A DNA stretch of 64,000 nucleotides from Nocardioides limicola. Its GTDB lineage: Bacteria; Actinomycetota; Actinomycetes; Propionibacteriales; Nocardioidaceae. Positions within the stretch are counted from its first letter, which is position 1; each line of letters begins with the position of its first letter. The stretch is taken from assembly GCF_016827675.1 (NCBI RefSeq), contig NZ_JAERJA010000010.1, forward strand, positions 62,001 to 126,000, given 5' to 3'. The notes beneath the pieces are model-generated. The model searched no databases and was not told where the DNA came from. It saw only the letters and a list, made by a program, of their open reading frames with translations. A program made the translations under genes and the position numbers. Below are positions 58,053 through 64,000 of the stretch, piece by piece.

Positions 58053-59788
58053 TGACCTTGAGGATCGGCAACTGCTCCGGCTTCTACGGCGACCGGCTCT
58101 CGGCCATGCGCGAGATGCTCACCGGCGGCCCGTTGGACGTCCTCACCGGCGACTACCTCGCCGAGCTGACCATGCTGATCCTCGGCAAGGACACGATGCG
58201 TGACGCCAACCTCGGCTACGCGCGCACCTTCGTGCGTCAGGCCGAGGACTGCCTCGGCGAGGCGCTGGAGCGCAAGGTCCGGATCGTCAGCAACGCCGGC
58301 GGACTCAACCCCGCCGGGCTGGCCGAGAAGCTCCGCGAGGTCGCCCAGGGCCTCGGCCTGGACCCGGTGATCGCGCACGTGGAGGGCGACGATCTCAAGC
58401 ACCGGGCCGCCGACCTGGGCTGGGACAACGCACTGACCGCCAACGCCTACCTGGGCGGCCACGGCATCGCGGCCGCGCTGGGCGCCGGCGCCGACGTGGT
58501 GGTCACCGGACGGGTCACCGACGCCTCCGTGGTCGTCGGGCCCGCCATCTGGCACCACGGCTGGGGCACCGATGCGTACGACGAACTGGCCGGCGCCGTG
58601 GTCGCCGGACACATCCTCGAATGCGGCACCCAGGCCGTCGGCGGGAACTTCTCCGGCTTCGTCGAGCTGATCGCGGACGGCCGGATCAACCCCGACGTGC
58701 CGCTCGGCTTCCCGCTCGCCGAGATCAATGCCGACGGGTCGTCGGTGATCACCAAGCACCCCGGCACCGGGGGCGCGGTCACCGTGGATACGGTCACCGC
58801 CCAGTTGCTCTACGAGATCCAGTCGAGCCGCTACCTGGGGCCCGATGTCACGACCCACCTCGACACCATCCAGCTCAGCGACGCCGGCGACGACCGGGTG
58901 CTGATCAGCGGTGTGAAGGGATCGCCACCGCCGGCCACGCTCAAGGTCTCCCTCAACGAGCTCGGCGGCTGGCGCAACAGCGTCGAACTCGTCGTCACCG
59001 GCCTGCACCTGAAGGAGAAGGCCGACTGGGTCCGCACCCAGCTCACCGCGGCGATGGCCGCCGACCCGCCGGCGGTCGTCGACTGGTCACCCATCCCGGA
59101 CCGGATCGTCGACGCGGCCACCGAGGAGGCCGCCTCGGCCCGGCTGCGCTGCACCGTGCTGGACCCGGACATGAACAAGGTCGGCAAGGCGTTCACCTCG
59201 GCCGCCGTCGAGTTGGCGTTGGGCTCCTACCCCGGCTTCACCTTGACCGCCCCGCCGGCCAAGCCGTCGCCGTACGGCGTCTTCCGTCCCGTGTACGTCG
59301 ACCGGGAGCTGGTCAGCCACGTGGTGGTGCTCGCCGACGGGACCCGGATCGAGGCGCCCGAGCCGGCCGAGACCGTGGCCGCGGTGGACACCGGCGTCAG
59401 CCTGCGTCCCTCGCCGTTCCCGGCACCGACCGACACGATCACCCGCCGGGTGCCGCTCGGGTCGTTCGTGCACGCCCGCTCCGGGGACAAGGGCGGCGAC
59501 GCGAACCTCGGCCTCTGGGTGGTCAACGACGGCTCACCGCTCCATGCCGAGCGGGTCACCTGGCTGACCAAGCTGATGAACCCGCGGATGGTGCGCGAGC
59601 TCATCCCCGAGGCCGCCGACCTCGACATCGAGGTGCACGTGCTGCCGAACCTCGGTGGCGTCAACGTGCTGATCCGCGGGCTGCTGGGCGAGGGCGTCGC
59701 GGCGTCCACCCGCTTCGACCCGCAAGCCAAGGGACTCGGTGAATGGGTCCTGTCCCGACTCGTCAACGTGGAAGGACGTCTGCTGTGA
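58052..59788 (+). CDS. AtuA-like acyclic terpene utilisation family protein (DUF1446)
   Basis: A 578-residue protein. It opens LRIGNCSGFYGDRLSAMREML, then GPLDVLTGDYLAELTMLIL and GADVVVTGRVTDASVVVGPA, the typical blocks of AtuA/DUF1446 (to about residue 450). A C-terminal small domain (VPLGSFVHARSGDKGGDANLGLWV to the end) is the AtuA-like ferredoxin-fold domain, here fused; in some bacteria it is a separate gene. The family is needed for growth on citronellol or geraniol in Pseudomonas, and a homologue is Rv0976c in mycobacteria; its exact reaction is not known. The start overlaps the preceding stop (TGATG), and the next gene's GTG overlaps its stop. Confidence 0.88.
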   Translation: MTLRIGNCSGFYGDRLSAMREMLTGGPLDVLTGDYLAELTMLILGKDTMRDANLGYARTFVRQAEDCLGEALERKVRIVSNAGGLNPAGLAEKLREVAQGLGLDPVIAHVEGDDLKHRAADLGWDNALTANAYLGGHGIAAALGAGADVVVTGRVTDASVVVGPAIWHHGWGTDAYDELAGAVVAGHILECGTQAVGGNFSGFVELIADGRINPDVPLGFPLAEINADGSSVITKHPGTGGAVTVDTVTAQLLYEIQSSRYLGPDVTTHLDTIQLSDAGDDRVLISGVKGSPPPATLKVSLNELGGWRNSVELVVTGLHLKEKADWVRTQLTAAMAADPPAVVDWSPIPDRIVDAATEEAASARLRCTVLDPDMNKVGKAFTSAAVELALGSYPGFTLTAPPAKPSPYGVFRPVYVDRELVSHVVVLADGTRIEAPEPAETVAAVDTGVSLRPSPFPAPTDTITRRVPLGSFVHARSGDKGGDANLGLWVVNDGSPLHAERVTWLTKLMNPRMVRELIPEAADLDIEVHVLPNLGGVNVLIRGLLGEGVAASTRFDPQAKGLGEWVLSRLVNVEGRLL

Positions 59789-60933
59789 GCATCTCGACCT
59801 GGTCGCCGGAGCGACAGGCACTGAAGGAGGCCGCGGCCGAGTTCACCCGCCGCGAGATCCAGCCGCACCTCGATGACTGGGAGGACGCCGGCGAACTGCC
59901 CCGCGACCTGCATCGGGCCGCGGCCAAGCAGGGGCTGCTGGGGGTCGGCTACCCCGAGGAGGCCGGCGGTCAGGGCGGCGACCTCCTCGACGGCTGCGCG
60001 ATGCAGGAAGGGTTCATGGAGGCCGGCGCCTCCGGCGGTCTGATGGCCTCGCTCTTCACCCACGGCATCGCGTTGCCGCACCTGATCGCCCACGGGTCCA
60101 CGGACCTGGTCGATCGGTACGCCCGGCCGACGCTGGCCGGAGAGCTGATCGGTTCGCTGGCGGTCACCGAGCCCGGCGGCGGCTCCGATGTCGCCGGGAT
60201 CACCACCCGGGCCGTCCGCGACGGCGACCACTTCGTGATCAACGGGTCCAAGACGTTCATCACCTCCGGGGTGCGCGCCGACTTCGTCACCACGGCGGTG
60301 CGCACCGGCGAGGCCGGGCACGGCGGCCTCTCCTTGATCGTCGTCGACAAGGACACCCCCGGGTTCACGGTCACCCGGCCACTGCGCAAGATGGGCTGGC
60401 ACGCCTCGGACACCGCGGAGCTCTCGTATGTCGACGTGCGGGTGCCGGCCGGGAACCTGATCGGCGCCGAGAACCAGGCCTTCTACTACATCGCCGAGCA
60501 GTTCGTGGTGGAGCGGATCTTCCTGGCGCTGATGGGCTACGGCCACGCGAAGCGCGCGCTGACGCTCGCCGCGCAGTACTGCCGGGAGCGGGAGACGTTC
60601 GGCAAGCCCCTGAACCGCAACCAGGTGGTCCGCGCCAAGCTGGTGGAGATGCACCGCCAGGTCGAGGTGGCCCGCACCTACACCCTCGACGTCGCCACCC
60701 GGCACGTCGCCGGCGAGTCGGTGATCGCCGAGGCCTGCCTGGCCAAGCAGACCGCCGTCGAGACCGCGGTCGACGTCACCAACGAGGCGGTGCAGCTCTT
60801 CGGCGGCGCCGGCTACATGCACGGCACCGAGGTGGAGCGGCACTACCGCGACGCCCGGCTGCTGCCGATCGGCGGCGGCGCGACCGAAGTGCTCACCGAC
60901 CTGGCCGCACGACTGTTGGGATACAGCGCATGA
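59785..60933 (+). CDS. acyl-CoA dehydrogenase
   Basis: A 382-residue FAD enzyme that introduces an alpha,beta double bond into acyl-CoA. Standard ACAD blocks are present: GSLAVTEPGGGSDVAGITTRA (FAD and substrate contact), FVINGSKTFITSGVRADF, the arginine-containing RETFGKPLNRNQ, and QLFGGAGYMHGTEVERHYRDAR near the C-terminus. GTG 59785 was chosen for the GTGA overlap and the usual ACAD N-terminus (SISTWSPERQALKEAAAEF). It equals AtuD of Pseudomonas or FadE13 of M. tuberculosis by position. Next gene overlaps by four bases. Confidence 0.92.
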   Translation: MSISTWSPERQALKEAAAEFTRREIQPHLDDWEDAGELPRDLHRAAAKQGLLGVGYPEEAGGQGGDLLDGCAMQEGFMEAGASGGLMASLFTHGIALPHLIAHGSTDLVDRYARPTLAGELIGSLAVTEPGGGSDVAGITTRAVRDGDHFVINGSKTFITSGVRADFVTTAVRTGEAGHGGLSLIVVDKDTPGFTVTRPLRKMGWHASDTAELSYVDVRVPAGNLIGAENQAFYYIAEQFVVERIFLALMGYGHAKRALTLAAQYCRERETFGKPLNRNQVVRAKLVEMHRQVEVARTYTLDVATRHVAGESVIAEACLAKQTAVETAVDVTNEAVQLFGGAGYMHGTEVERHYRDARLLPIGGGATEVLTDLAARLLGYSA

Positions 60934-62546
60934 CCGAGACGATGCAGGACACCACCGAGGAGCTCAGCGTCGAGCAGCAGCGCCGAGCCGCGATGCTCAC
61001 CAAGCTCGACGAGCTGCACGCGGAGCAGGCCAAGGCCATCGAGGGCGGCGGCGAGAAGTACGTGACCCGCCACCGCGAGCGTGGCAAGCTCACCGCCCGG
61101 GAACGGATCGAACTGCTCGTCGACGAGGGTTCGGCCTTCCTGGAACTGATGCCGCTGGCCGGCTGGGGCAGCGACTTCAAGGTCGGTGCCAGCCTGGTCA
61201 CCGGCATCGGTGTGGTCGAGGGCGTCGAGTGCCTGATCGTCGCCAACGACCCGACCGTCAAGGGCGGCGCGCTGAACCCGTGGTCGCTGAAGAAGTCGTT
61301 CCGGGCCGGTGAGATCGCGGAGAAGAACTTCCTGCCGCTGATCAACCTCACCGAATCCGGCGGCGCGGACCTGCCGACCCAGAAGGAGATCTTCATCCCC
61401 GGCGGCAAGGGGTTCCGCGACCTGACCCGGGCCTCGGCGCGCAAGCAGCCGACGATCTCGGTGGTCTTCGGCAACTCCACCGCGGGCGGCGCCTACGTGC
61501 CCGGGATGAGCGACTACGTGATCATGGTCAAGGAGCAGGCCAAGGTGTTCCTGGCCGGGCCGCCGCTGGTCAAGATGGCCACCGGTGAGGTGACCGACGA
61601 CGAGAGCCTCGGCGGCGCCGAGATGCACTCGAGGATCTCCGGCTCCTCGGACTTCCTCGCGGTCGACGAGTACGACGCGATCCGGCTGGCACGTCGTACC
61701 GTCGCCCGGTTGAACTGGCGCAAGCAGGGCGACAGCCCGACCGGGGACTACCTGGAGCCGGACCGGGACCCCGAGGAGCTGCTCGACCTGATCCCCACCG
61801 ACCTCAAGGAGCCGTTCGACCCCCGCGAGGCGATCCTGCGGATCGTGGACGGTTCGGGGCCGGGCAACGAGGTCGCCTTCGACGAGTTCAAGCCGCTGTA
61901 CGGCTCCGCACTGTGTGTGGGCTGGGCGCGGCTGCACGGGCGTCAGATCGGCATCCTGGCCAACGCCCGCGGGGTGTTGATGAGCGAGGAGGCGCAGAAG
62001 GCTGCCCAGTTCATCCAGTTGGCGAACCAGAAGGACACGCCGCTGCTGTTCCTGCACAACACCACCGGCTACATGGTCGGCACCGAGTACGAGCAGGGCG
62101 GCATCATCAAGCACGGCGCGATGATGATCAACGCGGTGTCGAACTCGAGGGTGCCGCACCTGACCGTGATCATGGGCGCCTCCTACGGCGCCGGCAACTA
62201 CGGCATGAACGGGCGCGCCTACGACCCCCGGTTCCTGTTCACCTGGCCGTCGGCGAAGTCCGCGGTGATGGGCCCGCAGCAGTTGGCGGGCGTCCTGGAG
62301 ATCGTCGCGCGCGAGTCCGCGGAGAAGAAGGGCCAGCCCTTCAACGCCGAGGAGTTCTCGGGCATCAAGGAGATGGTCGAGGCGATGGTGGAGGAGCAGT
62401 CGCTGCCCTACTTCCTCTCCGGGATGGTGTACGACGACGGGGTCATCGACCCGCGCGACACCCGCACCGTGCTCGGCATCTGCCTGTCGGTGATCGACAA
62501 CCAACCCATCGAAGGCGCCATGAACTTCGGCGTCTTCCGGATGTGA
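60930..62546 (+). CDS. acyl-CoA carboxylase carboxyltransferase (beta) subunit
   Basis: A 538-residue carboxyltransferase that moves the carboxyl group from biotin to an acyl-CoA. The two crotonase-fold halves are visible: the N-terminal half with ARERIELLVDEGSAFLEL, ESGGADLPTQ and FGNSTAGGAYVPGMSDYVI, and the C-terminal half with GWARLHGRQIGILANARGV, LFLHNTTGYMVGTEYE and MGASYGAGNYGMNGRAY. The residues fit methylcrotonyl-/geranyl-CoA carboxylase beta subunits (MccB, AtuC, AccD2-type). It pairs with the biotin carboxylase encoded 138 bases downstream. The substrate may be a branched enoyl-CoA. Confidence 0.93.
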   Translation: MTETMQDTTEELSVEQQRRAAMLTKLDELHAEQAKAIEGGGEKYVTRHRERGKLTARERIELLVDEGSAFLELMPLAGWGSDFKVGASLVTGIGVVEGVECLIVANDPTVKGGALNPWSLKKSFRAGEIAEKNFLPLINLTESGGADLPTQKEIFIPGGKGFRDLTRASARKQPTISVVFGNSTAGGAYVPGMSDYVIMVKEQAKVFLAGPPLVKMATGEVTDDESLGGAEMHSRISGSSDFLAVDEYDAIRLARRTVARLNWRKQGDSPTGDYLEPDRDPEELLDLIPTDLKEPFDPREAILRIVDGSGPGNEVAFDEFKPLYGSALCVGWARLHGRQIGILANARGVLMSEEAQKAAQFIQLANQKDTPLLFLHNTTGYMVGTEYEQGGIIKHGAMMINAVSNSRVPHLTVIMGASYGAGNYGMNGRAYDPRFLFTWPSAKSAVMGPQQLAGVLEIVARESAEKKGQPFNAEEFSGIKEMVEAMVEEQSLPYFLSGMVYDDGVIDPRDTRTVLGICLSVIDNQPIEGAMNFGVFRM

Positions 62547-62684
62547 GGTGGTTGCGGTGGGTGAGTGGTTGCGCGGACCCGTTCCGGTGGTCTGTGGTTC
62601 AGGGGCCCCGCCGGGGCCCAGAACCGACGAAGTGTTAGTTCTCGTGCGTCGAGATGACACCGATCAATGTGGAGGAGCAGTCCG

Positions 62685-64000
62685 ATGATCACGAGAGTCT
62701 TGGTGGCGAACCGGGGAGAGATCGCCCGGCGCGTCTTCCGCACCTGCCGGGAGTTGGGCATCGGCACCGTGGCGGTGCACTCGGATGCGGACGCTGGCAT
62801 GCCGTTCGTCGCCGACGCCGACGCCGCGGTGCACCTGCCCGGAAACACCCCGGCCGAGACCTACCTGCGTGGTGACCTCATCATCGAGGCCGCACGGCGG
62901 ACCGGGGCGGATGCGATCCACCCCGGCTACGGCTTCCTCTCCGAGAACGCCGACTTCGCCCGGCAGGTCCGCGCAGCAGGGCTGACCTGGATCGGGCCCG
63001 ACCCGTCCTCGATCGAGCAGATGGGCTCCAAGATCGAGTCCAAGAAGCTGATGGAGGCCGCTGGCGTCCCCGTGCTCCCGTCGTGGAACGGCGATGAGAT
63101 CGTCTCCGGCGGTCGAGTAGCGAGCGCCGGCGAGCGCATCGAGACCCCGCTGCTGGTCAAGGCCTCGGCCGGTGGTGGCGGCCGCGGGATGCGGATCGTC
63201 CGCGACCTTGACGCGCTCGCCGGTGAGGTCGCAGCGGCTGAGGCCGAGGCGGCCTCTGCGTTCGGTGACGGCACCGTCTTCGTGGAGCCGTACGTGCAGC
63301 ATGGTCGGCACATCGAGGTGCAGGTGATGGGTACGCCGGAAGGGACCCTGGTGCTCGGTGAGCGTGACTGCTCGGTGCAGCGCCGGCACCAGAAGGTGAT
63401 CGAGGAGGCGCCCGCCCCGTCGCTGCCCGAGGCCACCCGGAAGGCGTTGCATGAGGCAGCGAAGGCGGCCGCCGAGGCGATCGACTATCGGGGTGCGGGG
63501 ACCGTGGAGTTCCTCTATGACACCGCGAAGGACCGGTTCTACTTCCTGGAGATGAACACCCGCCTCCAGGTGGAGCACCCGGTCACCGAGGCGGTGACCG
63601 GGCTGGACCTGGTGGCGCTGCAGTTGGCGGTGGCCGAGGGGCGTGGTCTCGATACGCTCGAGGTGGCGCCTCGCGGGCACGCGATCGAGGTGCGGCTCTA
63701 CGCCGAGGACCCGGCGGCCGGCTATCAGCCGCAGTCGGGGCGGATCACCCGGTTCGAACTGCCCGGGGTGGTGGCCGAGTTCGCCAACCCGTCGTCGTAC
63801 GGGATCCGGCTGGACTCCGGCGTCGGATCCGGTGACGAGATCGGCACCTTCTACGACGCGATGATCGCCAAGGTGATCGCCTGGGCGCCGACCCGCGACC
63901 AGGCGCTGCGCCAGTTGGCCGGTGCGCTGGCGCGCGCGGAGTTGCACGGCCTGAAGACGAACCGGGACCTGCTGGTCAACCTGCTCCGGGACCCGGTGGT
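62685..64000 (+). CDS. acyl-CoA carboxylase biotin carboxylase (alpha) subunit, 3' end outside window
   Basis: The frame opens at ATG 62685, preceded by GGAGGA (62671-62676), and stays open to the window end (438 codons). MITRVLVANRGEIARRVFRT is the biotin carboxylase N-terminus, KASAGGGGRGMRIV the ATP-grasp glycine loop, ERDCSVQRRHQKVIEEAPAP and FLEMNTRLQVEHPVTE the carboxylase signatures. Catalytic residues are complete so far. The biotin carrier part would lie beyond the window. With the carboxyltransferase gene it would form an AtuC/AtuF- or AccA2/AccD2-like enzyme. Confidence 0.94.
   Translation, partial: MITRVLVANRGEIARRVFRTCRELGIGTVAVHSDADAGMPFVADADAAVHLPGNTPAETYLRGDLIIEAARRTGADAIHPGYGFLSENADFARQVRAAGLTWIGPDPSSIEQMGSKIESKKLMEAAGVPVLPSWNGDEIVSGGRVASAGERIETPLLVKASAGGGGRGMRIVRDLDALAGEVAAAEAEAASAFGDGTVFVEPYVQHGRHIEVQVMGTPEGTLVLGERDCSVQRRHQKVIEEAPAPSLPEATRKALHEAAKAAAEAIDYRGAGTVEFLYDTAKDRFYFLEMNTRLQVEHPVTEAVTGLDLVALQLAVAEGRGLDTLEVAPRGHAIEVRLYAEDPAAGYQPQSGRITRFELPGVVAEFANPSSYGIRLDSGVGSGDEIGTFYDAMIAKVIAWAPTRDQALRQLAGALARAELHGLKTNRDLLVNLLRDPV

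Noticed and set aside
1..64000. CRISPR arrays, intact insertion sequences, tRNA or rRNA genes
   Set aside because: The tandem arrays have no spacers, no transposase reading frame was seen, and no tRNA or rRNA sequence was recognised.

Overview
The window is high-GC actinobacterial chromosome, most like Nocardioides or another Nocardioidaceae. The signs are strong G/C at third codon positions, many GTG and TTG starts, ATGA/GTGA gene overlaps, leaderless operator-start arrangements, and gene neighbourhoods known from mycobacteria. No tRNA, rRNA, CRISPR array or intact insertion sequence was seen. Most of the window is chromosomal housekeeping and lipid metabolism. The accessory-looking parts are about 13.8-18.9 kb, 23.5-29.7 kb and 32.4-35.1 kb.

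Layout. 0-12.4 kb: an epoxide-hydrolase-like enzyme, a lipoprotein penicillin-binding protein, a 43-residue small protein, an SDR, a phosphoglycerate-mutase-fold protein, a DEAD-box RNA helicase, an SseB-domain protein, a TerC transporter, a metallophosphoesterase, glucose-6-phosphate dehydrogenase, and an NfeD/flotillin pair. 12.4-18.9 kb: an MFS exporter behind a SoxR-like box, a lipoprotein, and a large duplicated secreted protein of the choice-of-anchor G type. 18.9-23.5 kb: glpD / TetR // alkyl-DHAP-synthase-like flavoprotein / diacylglycerol-kinase-like lipid kinase, the same order as Rv2249c-Rv2252 of M. tuberculosis, with one palindrome that contains both divergent start codons. 23.5-29.7 kb: a mosaic of membrane proteins, a membrane-bound LuxR regulator, a secreted protein that looks like a protease pro-region without its protease, a duplicated pirin 3' end, pirin, rfbB and tiny overlapping genes, one apparently frameshifted. 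29.7-32.3 kb: FadH-type dienoyl-CoA reductase with its PadR regulator. 32.4-35.1 kb: small membrane proteins and a three-gene WXG100-like operon with no secretion machinery nearby. 35.1-42.6 kb: an AMACR-type racemase, a DUF5701 protein, a DUF2207 membrane protein, a cytochrome P450 and a second DEAD-box helicase. 42.6-46.8 kb: a MerR regulator divergent from a fadA-fadB beta-oxidation operon across a perfect 13+13 bp palindrome. 47.0-51.2 kb: an ABC ATPase / CrtA-like / membrane permease operon and an MFS transporter. 51.2-56.4 kb: a gene-free stretch ending in a strong terminator, an RDD protein and a PadR-ATPase-FtsX-type ABC operon. 56.4-64 kb: a TetR-led operon (TIGR03084 protein, AtuA-like protein, acyl-CoA dehydrogenase, carboxyltransferase, biotin carboxylase), resembling both the Pseudomonas atu genes and mycobacterial Rv0973c-Rv0976c.

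The metabolic theme is acyl-CoA and lipid turnover, with each module carrying its own local regulator whose operator overlaps the start codon or core promoter. The least explained signal is in the intergenic DNA: two arrays of one 22-bp repeat in opposite orientations, a 21-bp and a 16-bp tandem array, a 44-bp hairpin element in two copies that each abut a stop codon, a 43-bp dispersed repeat, and a 58-bp near-perfect duplication of the pirin gene end.
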